A stretch of 64,000 nt of DNA, from assembly GCF_013368755.1 (NCBI RefSeq), contig NC_049566.1:2666001-2730000 (forward strand), written 5' to 3'. A program made the translations under genes and the position numbers. Source of the stretch: Talaromyces rugulosus. Taxonomy: Eukaryota; Ascomycota; Eurotiomycetes; Eurotiales; Trichocomaceae. Of the stretch, positions 1-11,121 are shown one piece after another. The notes beneath the pieces are model-generated. The model saw only the letters and a program-made list of their open reading frames with translations, made no database searches and was not told the DNA's origin. Position 1 is the first letter of the stretch. Each line of letters starts with the position of its first letter.

Positions 1-951
1 TCGCGGCGCGACGTTGTTCCGGATCCCGTGACCCGACTGCACCCGAGGGACGAGTATGGCTTTGTTGCAGACGGCCCATGGGGTTATTTTTGATTTTTTG
101 ATTTTTGTATGTATTTTTTTGTGTTTAATATCATGTTTGTATTTATTTACTGTATGCTTGATTTTGGCTGCGTCACCACCGCCTGACCGCGGCAATGGAG
201 GCACCCGGAAAACTCTGCTCTCGGAGCTCATAAACGAACTAAGCTAAAAGCTCCGGCAGCCAATGAGGCCACGTCGGGATCCTGCGTTTCCCGTACAACG
301 TGTTCTTCTCATCGTTACATATAGGATAATAATAATCAATTGATTCAAAAAATGTTTGGTGTGGATTGTCAGCATATTATGAGTAGCTGTCAACTATTAT
401 ATTACCAATTGATGTTAATTGCATGGAACATTTAACCATTGAATGTTGAATGCGGCACATATAGCCGAGGGTTCCGGATATGTATACTACACAAGTACGT
501 ATCCTTGATGCAACATTTGAAGTTCAATTAATGCCAGATTCAAAGGTTGACTTTTTAAAAACCTAGAATAATTGCTTCAATTGATTGACACAACAAAATC
601 ATATCAAATCAATTGCAACATTAACTAATGACAGCGGCAATACCAGACGCATATAACATGTACAACAACGCCTGCACGTGGTAGCTTTACTGCATCAATT
701 GATCAATTGATATGTGTACCACAATCAATTTACTTGCTTCTTAGCCATCTTATTCAATATTACTCAACAGTCTAAAACAAAGGAAATGGATTGATTATAG
801 CACAGTAGACAGTACATGTTTTGATCAGTTTCCAAGGGAGAAGAGCGAGGGAACGAGGCCACAAGCCACGGTGCCGAGGATATACAACAGTTTGCAGACC
901 GAGAGAAAGCCCCGCCAATTCTCCTGTCCAGGGTCCAGTCTAGTGGATAAT
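1..951. other. AT-rich intergenic region at left edge
   Basis: I see no convincing coding region here. The only sizeable frame (56-247) is low-complexity and hydrophobic and has no recognisable family. The stretch is AT-rich and carries several copies of the palindrome ATCAATTGAT (335-344, and two overlapping copies at 694-711), plus near-matches around 570 and 605. It probably includes the downstream flank of COX5, which ends at 952 on the minus strand. Confidence 0.6.
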
Positions 952-1642
952 TTATTGAGTCTTTTCGGGGGCGCTCTGCACGAAACCCTCGCCCTGGTAA
1001 CCCTCACTGCTGATACCGGTGATGGGGTCCATCTTCTCTCTCTGTAGCAGCATTGTTAGCACATATCTCTATATAGATATAGATAGATATATATATATAT
1101 ATATAAAAGGGAACGAACCAGGGCATATTCATTGCTAGCCTCTTGCCATTCCTTGGTCATTGTGCGAGGAGGAGAGCCGGCAAAGAAACGAGTAGAGTAG
1201 AAGATGGCGACCGAAGCAGCGACCAGCTGGGTGACCTTGGAGAAGATCTTCCAGCCCTCGCCCTTGGGGGTTTCCTTGCGGGGACCGTGGGCTCCGAATG
1301 CGATCCAGTAGGCTGTATAATATACACCGTGAGTGACGGGAGCAACACAAAGAGCAACAAGAAGCAAAACATACCGGCCTTCTTCTCCTGAAGGGTCAGC
1401 TCGTGCCAGTTCACCTTCATACGATCCCGGAGCTGCATCCACAAGTCGGCCTGTTCCTGCGGCGGCAAGTCCTCCCAGCGCTTCTCGATGCCGGCGAGTG
1501 TGGGATTGGCAATGGCGTGGCCGGACGAGAGACGAGTCTGCTGGGCAACAGCAGCAGCAGGGGCAGCGAATCGGGCCATGGGAGCGGCGGACGACCGGAC
1601 AGCAGCGCCGCTGACGGCCTGCGAGGCGTAGCGAAGAGACAT
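952..1642 (-). CDS. COX5: Cytochrome c oxidase subunit V (COX5, mammalian COX4 family), mitochondrial precursor
   Basis: This is a nuclear-encoded structural subunit of respiratory complex IV in the mitochondrial inner membrane. I read three exons: 1642-1375, 1312-1119 and 1041-952. All junctions are GT-AG and in phase, giving 183 aa. The N-terminus (MSLRYASQAVSG, then Arg/Ala-rich to about residue 40) is a typical mitochondrial presequence. The mature part has the family hallmarks IANPTLAGIEKRWEDLP, then WMQLRDRMKVNWHELT, and after intron 1 AYWIAFGAHGPR. A single membrane helix follows (VTQLVAASVAIFYSTRFFA), and the C-terminus reads DPITGISSEGYQGEG. The second intron (1118-1042) holds an AT/GATA-like microsatellite. 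A 307-codon frame running through the introns is a shadow. The identification is strong; exon ends are inferred from splice signals and phase. Confidence 0.93.
1079..1107. repeat. (AT)n microsatellite inside COX5 intron 2
   Basis: An uninterrupted AT dinucleotide run preceded by GATA-like units. It lies wholly within the last COX5 intron (1042-1118), so length changes should not affect the protein unless they disturb splicing. Confidence 0.85.
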
Positions 1643-2290
1643 TGTGGGTGAGAAGTTGAGGAAGAAAAAAAAAAGGGAATTGAGGCGACAGGCGGCCGAA
1701 ATGCGACAGAGCCGAACCGATAGTCGATCGGACAACAGAGAGAGCAGAAAAAAGTCGAGGTCGAGGGCGCGTGGTGGAGTAGAGAGGGTCGGCCAGGAGG
1801 GACGGACGTGGTTGAGTTGAGGTCGCTGGCGGTTGAAGCTGGTTTGAGGTCGAAGTCTGACGGGCGCCTTTTGCTCCGCGCTCATTGGCCCAGGTGCGCG
1901 GCCCGCTCGGTCGGACCCGAATCTTTGCCGTGACTTGATACTGTATTGGTCGGTATGTACGGTATTTTATACATTCCACTACAGCGATTTATTATATTCT
2001 ATGCTTGATTGATTGAACATGGCTTGAACGAGTCAACGAGTCAATGAGTCTTGGTCCCTAATTAGGAAAAGCCCGCACGAGAAAAACTACCTACGAGGGT
2101 GTTTGCCAGTATAAACAGGAGTCACGGCTCGCTACAGTGACGTACGTTTTGTTTTTTGTGTGTGTTTTGAGTGTTTTGTATTTGTTCGTGACGTGGAGCC
2201 TCAATGCATGCTCAAGCACATTGCATTACGTCCATCGACTTGTCCTCCCGCCTGCGCACATTTCGCCCCGAACCAGCCGGCGCCATTCTT
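1643..2290. other. Intergenic: COX5 promoter and cofilin 3' flank
   Basis: About 650 bp between two minus-strand genes. It contains the COX5 upstream region and the downstream region of cofilin. I see no further gene; longer frames here are extensions of COX5 shadow frames. Confidence 0.6.
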
Positions 2291-3025
2291 TTAGCTGATG
2301 GTCTTGCCCTGGCCCTTGCTGGCATCGGCGAGAACAACCTTCCACTCAATGTCGGCTGGGCTGTCTGCGTGGATGGAGCTGACCACGTTCACTGCGTTCT
2401 TCAGGACTTCGCGGGTGCTGGCGTAAAGCATGGATAACTGGAGGGGTCAGTACAAGCTGTCCGAGAAAGGGTAGGGCCAACTTACGCGAGTGGGTGTGCT
2501 CTCTGGCACCCAGGAGATAAAGATGATTTTGTTCCTAGACGACACGGTCAATCAATATGTTCCGGCGGCAATCGAGTCCTACAAGTCATCATGCCATACC
2601 TAATGCCCTCGCCGGGAATCTCATACTCGACGTCGTAAACGGCAAATCGGGGAGCCGGGTTGCCAGCGGCATCCTTGGCGTCGGCGAGCTTGCTTCGGAA
2701 GACTTCCCAGTCCTTGTCCCCCGAGGACTCTTCGACGACGACGCGCTTCTTGTCGTCGGTGATCTTGTAGATGACAAACTTGACTTTGCCGCGGCTCAGA
2801 CGGAATTCGTTGAAGGCGGTGATGCATTCATCTTCAACGGAGACACTGGGAAAGTGTCAGCTCGACATGGTCTGGTCAATTGCTATTATGCGTGTGTGTG
2901 TGTGAGAGAGAGAGTGTGTGTGTGTGAGGCGAGCGTACCCAGAGGCCAACTGTAATATGGCTCATTGATTAGCCAGCGTCCTTTCAAGAGACATATAAAA
3001 AAAGACCGGCAATACATACAGACAT
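2291..3025 (-). CDS. COF1: Cofilin / actin-depolymerising factor
   Basis: A small actin-severing and depolymerising protein acting in cortical actin patches and hyphal growth. There are five exons: 3025-3020 (only ATG TCT), 2949-2939 (11 nt), 2845-2600, 2534-2486 and 2437-2291. All have canonical splice sites and the phase closes exactly to 152 aa. The sequence starts MSLASGVSVEDECITAFNEF and contains the ADF-H core KFVIYKITDDKKRVVVEES, then DWEVFRSKLADAKD, FAVYDVEYEIPGEGIRNKI, FISWVPESTPT and SMLYASTREVLKNAV. Length and the single ADF-H domain match fungal cofilins. The first two exons are unusually tiny (6 and 11 nt), so ORF-based callers will miss the start. The intron between exons 2 and 3 contains a TG/AG repeat (about 2890-2928). 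Ser2, the regulatory phosphosite in animals, is at position 2. Confidence 0.93.
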
Positions 3026-3984
3026 GATGGCGGGTTATGGATGGCGATTCGATCTAGAAAAATACGGGACGGACGAGAGAACTGGTGTGGTCAGCGCAGG
3101 CAGATGCAGATGCGGAGACGCAGTGGGTGCGACCGGGGTGGCGACGCAGGCTGCTCGAGGAGGAGTGAGGGTGGGGTGGTGAGGATGAGGATGAGGATGA
3201 TGAATAGACATACGGGGAGGGTGGGCTTTCGAGCAGGACGCAGGAAGGCTCAGAAAGGGCGAGGTGGGTGAGTAGTATGCAGAGATGATAAGTACGTAGT
3301 GCAATGTAGGAGGGGCGAGTTGGCTTGTTTGTTGCCTTGAGCCCGCGCCGCCTGGTGGGGGGAGACGCCGCCCCTCATCACGTGCGTATCGGCTCAGCTT
3401 GTTTCTTGCTTTTGTTTGCTGCCTTGTATGTTGATAATATAGATATATGTATTTATATTTGTCGTGCTTCGGAATCGACGGACTGTCTGGTAGAGAGATG
3501 TCTAGCAAATGTGCGCTAGGCTATTGCTCAGGCACTAGGTGGCTCTCCTGTGGCACACAATATATGTAGTATATCTAGTATGTGTAGCCAGTTTCTCGTA
3601 GCAGACATCAATTGATAGTGTATGTATCAACTGCCGGCATATCCAACATTGACCTGGGCGGCCTGGGGCATTCCATCAATGTCAACTGGTCCAGATTTAG
3701 AAGCGCTCGGCTTCGGGCCATGCGAATCCCGACTCGATCCTTTTACAATTACTCAGCGTCGACCACTATTTCAACTTACTCAAAACTAATTCGCCAGACT
3801 AAGCCATGGACGCAAACACCCATGACTTAATAATGCTTGATTCGTCATCTCACGGCCGTTTTGCATGCTGCGCTCGACGATATATAGCGGTGTCTGCCCC
3901 GCCCTGCGCAGAGCTGCTTTCTCTTCTATACCACCAACAACAAGAATAACACCACCATTTCTGAAAACAATAAGAACATTCACA
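3026..3984. promoter_or_regulatory. Divergent intergenic region between cofilin and the glutathione transferase
   Basis: About 960 bp separates the divergently transcribed cofilin and GST genes. It contains a CACGTG E-box (3379-3384), one ATCAATTGAT palindrome (3607-3616) and a TATA box at 3881-3886 (TATATA) about 100 bp before the GST start. Several frames on both strands are open here but look like low-complexity noise. Confidence 0.55.
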
Positions 3985-4806
3985 ATGGCTTCCCCCAAGA
4001 TCATCTTCTACACTAACCCGACCTGCCCCTGGGCTCACCGCGGCTATATTGCGCTCAAGGAGCTCGGCCTGCCGTATGAGGAGGTTGTGATTGACCTGGA
4101 CACCCCGCGGGAGCCGTGGTATCTTGAAATCAACCCGGTACGTTTTTTATATATATATATATATATTTTTTTAAAGCAAAAACTAACTGGACCTCCAGCG
4201 CGGCCTGGTCCCCGCCCTCTCGTACAACGGCAATATCATCATCGAATCCGGCATTGTGGCGCGCTTCCTAGCCGACGCCCACCCGTCACACCTGTTCCCG
4301 CCATCCGGGCCCGTCGACAATGCCCTGTACCGCGCGCGTGTCGATTTCTTTGTCGATACATTCTTCAGCAAGGTCTTCAGCCACGTGTTTGCCGGAGTCC
4401 GCGCTGCCAGCGCTGAAGAGCGCGAGGAGGCTGCCGTTGCGCTGGTGGACAATCTGGCCAAGGAGATTGAGCCGCTGCTCGAGGATGGGAAGGGGCCTTT
4501 CTTTGACGGTAGCGAGAAGCTGACGCTCGTCGAGGTAAGCTTGTTCTTTTAACATATCTAAATATACAAGAAAAAGAGAGAGAACTAAAAGTATTCCAGG
4601 TCCTCACCGGCTCGTTCCTTGTGCGTCTCAACTCCTGGGCAAAGCCCGAGTATGCCCTGATCTCGACCAAAATCCCTCAGCTGCTGGAAAAAGTGCCCAA
4701 GACAAAGCGCTGGATCGAAGCGACTGCTCAGCATGAGAGTGTCACTTCCATCTACGATGAGGACTTTGTGGCTACCCGCACCAAGAAGAGGTTTGCCAAG
4801 GCGTAG
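3985..4806 (+). CDS. Glutathione S-transferase, omega/lambda-like
   Basis: Predicted glutathione-dependent thioltransferase or GST. The three exons are 3985-4137, 4199-4534 and 4600-4806 (231 aa, phase consistent). The thioredoxin-like N-domain runs from residue 4 to about 85. It contains CPWAHR, whose Cys is in the catalytic position of omega/lambda classes rather than Tyr or Ser. It also contains the conserved RGLVPAL segment with its cis-Pro and the glutathione-binding IIESG motif. The remainder is the all-helical C-terminal domain. The start MASPKIIFY follows a TATA box at 3881-3886. The frame is open upstream to an ATG at 3865, which would add a 40-residue Arg/Ser-rich extension resembling a mitochondrial presequence. 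I prefer 3985 because the TATA box lies inside that extension. The first intron has a TA microsatellite near 4150-4168. Confidence 0.9.
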
Positions 4807-5020
4807 ACAGTAAATAGGGGTATATTGTTATATATATACATATATATGTTGATATGTAAATCAATTGATGGGTTATTTTATGGTATTCTTAAAACAAAGT
4901 AGAGGACGTAAATTGGCAAATATATTGACTCCGTGTATGCCCCAGTTTAATTATCCAAATAGCACTCACCAGACAAAGAAAAGAAAAGAATATACATGAA
5001 AGCGTAGGGGAAAAATAAAA
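4807..5020. other. Short convergent intergenic spacer
   Basis: AT-rich 3' flanks of two convergent genes. It holds one ATCAATTGAT palindrome at 4860-4869 and TA-rich sequence around 4831-4850. Confidence 0.6.
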
Positions 5021-6332
5021 TCATGGCAGAGATAAACTGGGCAGCCGTCGTGGAAGCCTCAGGCTCATCAACTGCCTCGTCAAAGACACCACACCTGCTC
5101 GCACTTTCTGCTCGAGCCTGCGGTCACCCTTGATGCGCATCCAGACCAAGACAGCGCCCAAAACCACACAGTCCCAGAGGAGTTGTCGCGTGGCGATCCA
5201 GAACAGCCACTTGAGCCACGACCACAGACTCGATTTCCGCCGGCTGTAGATTGGCCGCGACTCGATTTGCTCACGCAGAGCCGCGAGCTCTGTGGTCATG
5301 GTCGTCAAGGCCTGCTCGACGCGCCGTCTCCAATCATTATGGGCTGAACCGCCGCCTCCTCCTCTGTCGCCGGGTGTGGATGCTCGTCTTCGTCTTGATT
5401 TGGCTGCTGCCGGTCGTTGGTTGCGCTCCTGCGACGTAGTTTCCTCTGATGAAGCCCCGTCTCGGGCTTCTTGGAACTCTTCGTCATCATCATCATCATC
5501 GTCATCCTCCTCCTCAAGTATATTTGAATTCTGAACATCCGACTGACTGACCGGGCTCAGCACCCGCAGCCTCGAATCGCCCAGTCTCCTTCTGTATATT
5601 GCCAAATCCTCATCCGGGTCTTCTTCCGCCATCACCGGCGGCGACCGGCTCATGCGCCCGTCTATACTTCCATACCGCCTCGGCTGCGGCGGCGGCGCCG
5701 AGGAGACCTCTGCCGTCGGGGGCAGTCCCATCGCCTGCATGGGACTGGACGAGGACGAGGACGAGGTGCTGTATTTGATCTGATCCCAGACGAATTCCAA
5801 TTCTGCTACCAGCTCGCGCGCTTCTTCCGTTTGCGATGCGTACCGATGCATTGTATCGACGAGTGTTGTGATGTAGCGCCGTTTGGCTTCGGTGCGCGTG
5901 ATGCCGCGTTGGGAGTACCATGCGTCCCTACATACACAAAGCAATCGTTAGTCTCATTTGACTCTGTAAATAAAACCATAAATCATAATAGCTCACCACT
6001 TCTCTCGCTCTGCTTGCACATCCGCAGCCTCCCCCATCGGTCGATCCATTATCCCCTCCACATCGCCCTCTGTTCAAAAAAAAAAGTACCGTTAGCCAGG
6101 ATACTCCCTCAAAACGAAATAATACAAAAGGACGAACAAACTCACCCATGCTCTGCTTGTATAATCCATATAGTCTGAGTCTGTCCGCCGTCGGCGGCCG
6201 GGCAGTGCCCGTCCTCGGTATCTTCTTGACGGTATTGAGGGCATGGACGAAGACTCGATCTGTGTAAGCGAATTAGCTTCTACTTTACACTCCTACAGAA
6301 AAAAAGAGAGACGAACCGACAGAGTCCGACAT
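5021..6332 (-). CDS. Acyl-CoA-binding domain protein with C-terminal anchor (ATG37/ACBD5-like)
   Basis: Four exons (6332-6317, 6259-6146, 6069-5997, 5927-5021) give 369 aa with canonical splice sites. Residues ~5-110 form an acyl-CoA-binding (ACBP) domain. Visible hallmarks are FVHALNTVKKIPRTG, LRLYGLYKQSMEGD, EREKWDAWYSQRGI and EAKRRYITTLVDTM; the YGLYKQ and KWDAW blocks line the acyl-CoA pocket. After a Ser-rich and acidic low-complexity middle (an Asp/Glu run near residue 215) come a short coiled coil (about 265-290) and one hydrophobic helix, LLWDCVVLGAVLVWM. The tail is basic. ACBP plus coiled coil plus tail anchor is the layout of peroxisomal ACBD5 and fungal Atg37, which act in acyl-CoA handling and pexophagy. 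The peroxisomal role is inferred from that architecture, so I leave the symbol blank. Confidence 0.85.
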
Positions 6333-7495
6333 TATTGTGACCCGAGGTAAGCCTGCATGAGCTTCAGCTTTCTGGGGGGGCGTCGCCCCACGCACGCCCG
6401 GCCGAGTTTCTGTAGCCGCTGCCGCAGGAGGAAACGATAAAACGATAAAACGTGAATCAATAAAATAACCAATTCAGGCGCTCGAGAAGAAGTAAAAGAA
6501 TTGATTGCAGAATGCGATGCTGATTCAAAGGGAGGAGGTAATAATCAATGATGATTGTTGATCTGCTCGGCTCGGCTAGAACGAACTGATTTGATTGATT
6601 TGCACGCGACAAAACGGGGCTTTGATTGTTTGATACAGAGAAGAGGAACCGGACCCGCGCGCAAGGATTTCAACTGCCAGCCAGTAGCAGCGTGTCGGAA
6701 AGGAATGCAGGGAATCAATTAATCAAACCCGGCCAGGAAGAAGGCGTTAAGAAGTAACTTGGTTAGGTGAGTTGAGTCTGGTCTCTCTCTCCTTCTCGTG
6801 AAGACCGACGTTGAACCGCGGCCCAGCGTTTGCCCGCCTTTCCCGTTTGGGCGGCGACCCACTCACTGCCCGCTGCGGAGAGCTTCTCCTAATAATACTA
6901 TACTACTAATACTGAAGTAAGGTGACAGTCTAAAGACTCGTTCGTTGTAATTTTGTATGATACATAAACTGCCCTTCGCCAATGCCCACAGATCGTCCAG
7001 TGCAGAAGAAGCATGCATGACACGCGCAAAGAAAAGACAAAAAACAACATAAAAATAAGGAACAAAACAGTTTGCGGATATCGCTTCATCAGAGAAAAGC
7101 GTTCTCGTTAGATTTTTTTCATGCCCACACACACACAGCTCCCTGGGTTTGGTTTCAATTGCGCCGATGGAAAAATGAATAACAATAAACTAAGAAAAAT
7201 CACAAAACAATGGAACACAGCCATGGCTTGAACGTGAAACCGGTCAAAGCTAAACGCCCAAGTACCATAAGATGAGAGAGGAGACACAAGAAAAAAAAAG
7301 AATAGGAAGGAAAAGAAAAAAGGAGAAAGGATAGACCGCCGTCTGTGCATGCAGGATACCATTTTGAGATAGCCCAGAAAGAAGAAATAACCAAGTACCC
7401 TAACCTCCCCGGGGAAAAAAGATCATGTCCAGATTTTACAGCCAACGTTGCGAAGCACTCGGACCACGTCAACACAAAGGAGACAACCGGCCCAT
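6333..7495. other. Intergenic: ACBP promoter and SCD6 3' flank
   Basis: About 1.16 kb between two minus-strand genes. It holds the upstream region of the acyl-CoA-binding gene and the likely 3' UTR of the SCD6 gene. Frames near 6860-7475 are hydrophobic or low-complexity with no family resemblance. I see no gene. Confidence 0.55.
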
Positions 7496-9518
7496 CTAAA
7501 TTTGCGTAGGAACGCCGGTTGATTGTGCAGCGCCGCGTCCGCCTCGGAAACCGCCTCGTCCTCGATTGTTTCCGTATCCGCGACTGTATCCTCGGCCTCG
7601 TCCGTACCCACGCCCTCTGCCACGACCACGGTAACCGCCACGGTAGCCATCAACGCTGCCTTGGCCAAATGTCTCGATGTTCTTCTTCTCCTCCTCGCCA
7701 CGACGCTCGCGAGGACGACTGATGGCCTCCTCCCGGTCACGCGTCTCACTTGAAATGTTGTCAAAGAATGACGACGATTTGTTGTAGGCAATTGGAGTAG
7801 AAGACGAGTGTATAGATGCCGTGTCTGCGCTTTCACCAAGGTCCTTCTCCTCTTCAATCACAGGGGACCCAGTAGCAATGGCTTCTTTCACAAGGTCTTG
7901 CTTGTTGAACTTGGCGTTGGAAGATTCAAAATCGAAATCCGTATCCGGAACTTCGATCTTCTTGTTTGTAACCTGGCCACCACGTTGGCCACCACGTCCA
8001 CCTCGTGGCCCTTGGTGTGCTCCTCGGGGGACACGATTGTTATCGTATGGCTTAAAATCGTTGAATTTCTTCGAAATAGCATCGACTCCTGCATCGTTTG
8101 GTCCCTTGTTCTGAGCATTTGGCTGGGGCAGCTTTGCCATTGCTGCGGCAACGGCAGCAGTAGCCGCACGAGTGGCATCCGTGATAGCTGCCTGAGCTGC
8201 GTTTTGAGACGCCGCCACGGCACCCTTCTGAGCAGTGGTGAGTGGGACAGCAGGTTTGACATTGGCAATTGGGATAGCTGGCACGACCCGGTCATTCTTT
8301 GGACCAGTAGGTGGGACCTTTGATGGCGTTTGAGGAGCTGGGGCTTTAGCTGTTACAGCTCCCTGGGTAGCCTCGAAAACCGAAGGTTTCGATTCGACCG
8401 GGGGGGTTGGGCCGTTCTGTGCAGGAGGAACTGGCGTCGCACTCTTGCTGGCGGGCTGAGATACTTTGTCTCCAACTGGAAGTTCGGATGTAGGTTTCGG
8501 TGCGGATGCTGGAGGGCCGGTAGGAGGACCAGGGCGCTGTTGACCTGGAGGACCAATAGGGCCTTGGTTAGGAGGAAATTGGCCAGGAGACCCATGAGGA
8601 AAGCCGTGGCCGGGGGGAGGAAACCATCCCGGAGGAGCGCCGTAGGGGGGGAAGCCAGGACCAGGAGGCCCGTAGCCAGGTGGACCAAACCGCTGTTGAC
8701 CACCATATGGAGGGTAACCATAACCTTGGAACGGAGGTTGTTGAGGATAACCGGGAGGGGGACCAGGTCGACCACCTGGGGGGCCTTGCGGTGGCTGCTG
8801 CTGCTGCTGAGGCGGCGGGGCTTGGGCACCAGGAGGTGGGCCAGGGCGAGACATGCTCTAGGGTCATCTTCATTAGTTTCCTTCAATAGCTTCAAGCGAG
8901 CAGTGCCACAATGTGTTTGTTGTATGGGTATGGGTAGTCAGATCAGAAGGAAGGCAACGGAAAATCTCCGCACGGTTTTGCGCTTTCAGAACAGGTCTGT
9001 GTTTACATCCGAAATAGTTCATCCTCAGACTACCAACACACGCACACACGCACAAGGGCTCGACTGTAGGCAGATAGGACTCACTCCGAGAATGGCAGGG
9101 TCATCTGGAACTTGCGGGCGCTGGGGTTCTGGCTCGTTTTTCTCCTCGGCGACGCTGATATCCTTCACATCACTGCCCCGGAAGACAATGTATTCGTAGA
9201 CACTTGTGGATGCAGGGAGTTCTTCGCTAGGGTTGCCTCGACGCCCTTCTGTGCCGTGGGACATGACATTTTCGAGAGCGATCGTCGAAGCTTCGGGGTT
9301 GATTTCGTGTAGCGTACCGACATACCTAGAACCAAATCAGTAACAAAGAAGAAACATCACCAATATAATTTTTTTTTTTTCAAGTAGACTTTCGTACCGA
9401 ATATCGCTTTTGGAGATGAGGTTGAACCGCTGGCTATAGCAGTTTGTTAGCTCGAAACGCAGGAGGACGCATTCAACTCAATTTTTGAAACTGACCCGAT
9501 CAGGTGGTTCATGTCCAT
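7496..9518 (-). CDS. SCD6: SCD6/LSM14 family mRNA decapping activator and translational repressor
   Basis: A P-body and translation-repression factor that binds DEAD-box helicase Dhh1/DDX6 and eIF4G. Four exons (9518-9496, 9433-9398, 9325-9085, 8857-7496) give 553 aa. The N-terminal LSm14 domain (1-~80) starts MDMNHLIGQRFNLISKSDIR and contains YVGTLHEINPEASTIALENV, then VYEYIVFRGSDVKDI. A long Pro/Gly/Gln-rich segment follows. Next come the FDF motif (DTDFDFESSNAKFNK), the FFD box (YNKSSSFFDNISS), the TFG box (NIETFGQG) and a C-terminal RGG/RGRG tract. This is the complete LSM14/Scd6 domain order. The 5' exons are short and the LSm domain is split by three introns. The large last exon is open in several other frames; those are shadows caused by its repetitive composition. 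Confidence 0.93.
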
Positions 9519-9805
9519 GATTGCAGGTTGCGCGCACAGGCGCTTGGCTGAACAGAGAGAGAGAGAGAAGGAAGTGAAGGCGAGAGAGAGAAAGCTGTTG
9601 GGAAAGAGGTGTTGAAGGGTTGGAGGGAACGTGTGACGCACGAGCTGTTTGTGGCTTGAAAATGAGCGTGTACGGCGGGGGGCAAACACCCAAAGAGCAG
9701 CCTCCGATAGCTTAGAAGTTAGCAACCATTAGTCTCGACTCTTCATGCAACTCGCATTTCACTAGTGCATTCTTTTTTCTGTTTGTTTGGGAAATAGCCA
9801 GCATA
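9519..9805. promoter_or_regulatory. Bidirectional promoter, SCD6 and WD40 gene
   Basis: 287 bp separate the divergent start codons of SCD6 (9518, minus) and the WD40 gene (9806, plus). No clear TATA box. The interval contains purine/pyrimidine-rich stretches and must hold both core promoters. Confidence 0.6.
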
Positions 9806-11121
9806 ATGGCCCATTTGTCGAATAAAGAAGACTTCTTTCAAACTACGTTGGTGCCATCTCTACAAATATATATAAATATATATTTTCTTAGCCAACGCAC
9901 TCATCACTAACCGACTCGCAGAGCCTCTATAGAGGAAACTAATCGCAGGGCTGCCAAGTCAAAAAACGAAGATGGCAAGCCTATCAGGCTCCAGAGCAAA
10001 ATATTAGCTATTTCAGAAGACCCATTTAGCCCGGGATCGGTGTATGTCGCCGAGAGTGCAGGCTCAATAAGAAAAGTTGCCTTGGAAGTAGGTACGCAAT
10101 TTGTCGGTCTGCAACAACGAGAATTTTCTAATCGATCGGCTCTAGACTGGTGAAACTTTGGCCCTCTACAGGGGACCGACCGCTCCTTTGACGAGCGTTG
10201 CTTTCAGCCCTGATGGCAAACTGCTCTTCGCGGGGTGCTGGGACAAATCAGTCTGGAGCTGGGATGTCCAGTCCAGGCAGCAGCGTCAAAAATACGAAGG
10301 CCACTCAGACTTTGTAAAAGCTGTGACGAGCGTCCGAGTCAATGGCCAGGACGTTTTGATTTCAGGCGGAGCCGACTCGAAATTAATTGTCTTTGACATC
10401 AAAAGTGGCGAGAAGCTGCACGTTTTCAAAGACCATTTGAGGGGGATCCAGGACATCCGCATCGACCCCGTCTCCATTCAGGAGGGCTCGTCACAGATTG
10501 AGATATTCTCCGCGGGAAGTGACCGAGAAATCAGACAGTTCTCGATAACATCTGATACTGCCAACGCTGGAAATGCACTTATAGCTCACGACACTAGTGT
10601 ATATAAAGTATTCTTTGACGAAGACGGCGATATCTGGACTGCGTCGGCCGATAAGTTTGCCAAATGTCTCACACGCGACAGCGGATGGAAGCCTAATTTG
10701 GCTCTCGAGCATCCTGACTTTGTGCGAGATGTGGTGGTGTATGACCAGGGCGGCTGGGTGGTTACAGCATGCCGCGACGAGGAGATACGGGTGTGGAACA
10801 AAGCGGTGCGTATCAGCCTTGGTTTTAATTGCTCTCGTTATTCTGATCTCTAATCTAATATAAAAACAGACCGGGAAGCTTTTCCATACATATTCCGGCC
10901 ATTTTGAAGAAGTGACGGGCCTTGTTCTGATCGGCAGCACGGTGGTCAGCGTCAGTATCGACGCCACCATTCGACAATGGAGCGTGCGTCCAGCAGACGT
11001 ACAGAAAGCCAAGGAAGAGGCACAGAACACGAAGCCACAAGAAGAGCATCCCAAGGAGGAGTCGCTGCTCACTGAGGAAGAGGAACGCGAGCTGGCTGAG
11101 CTGATGGGCGAGGACGAATGA
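9806..11121 (+). CDS. WD40-repeat protein
   Basis: Predicted beta-propeller protein of about 378 aa. The exons are 9806-~9864, 9922-10087, 10146-10805 and 10870-11121. Visible WD blades include LTSVAFSPDGKLLFAGCWDKSVWSWD, then FVKAVTSVRVNGQDVLISGG, GIQDIRIDP, SVYKVFFDEDGDIWTASAD, FVRDVVVYDQGGWVVTACRD with EIRVWNKA, and EEVTGLVLIGSTVVSVSIDATIRQW. The C-terminus is a charged helix ending ELAELMGEDE. Introns 2 and 3 are canonical. The first junction is abnormal: exon 1 (MAHLSNKEDFFQTTLVPSL) and exon 2 (ASIEETNRRAAKSK) are both convincing, but no GT or GC lies where phase requires a donor (about 9865). The partner or pathway is not recognisable from sequence alone. Confidence 0.82.

Noticed and set aside
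56..247. 63-codon hydrophobic frame at left edge
   Set aside because: Composition is T-rich DNA read as Phe/Leu/Ile; no start context or family resemblance.
1056..1979. 307-codon minus-strand frame over COX5
   Set aside because: It overlaps COX5 exon 2 but runs through both introns and the promoter. Only the spliced COX5 model gives a recognisable protein.
3035..3508. 157-codon minus-strand frame upstream of cofilin
   Set aside because: Pro/His-rich low-complexity translation in the cofilin promoter; no recognisable features.
8330..9199. 289-codon plus-strand frame opposite SCD6
   Set aside because: An Arg/Trp-rich shadow of the Pro/Gly-rich SCD6 exon; no family features.
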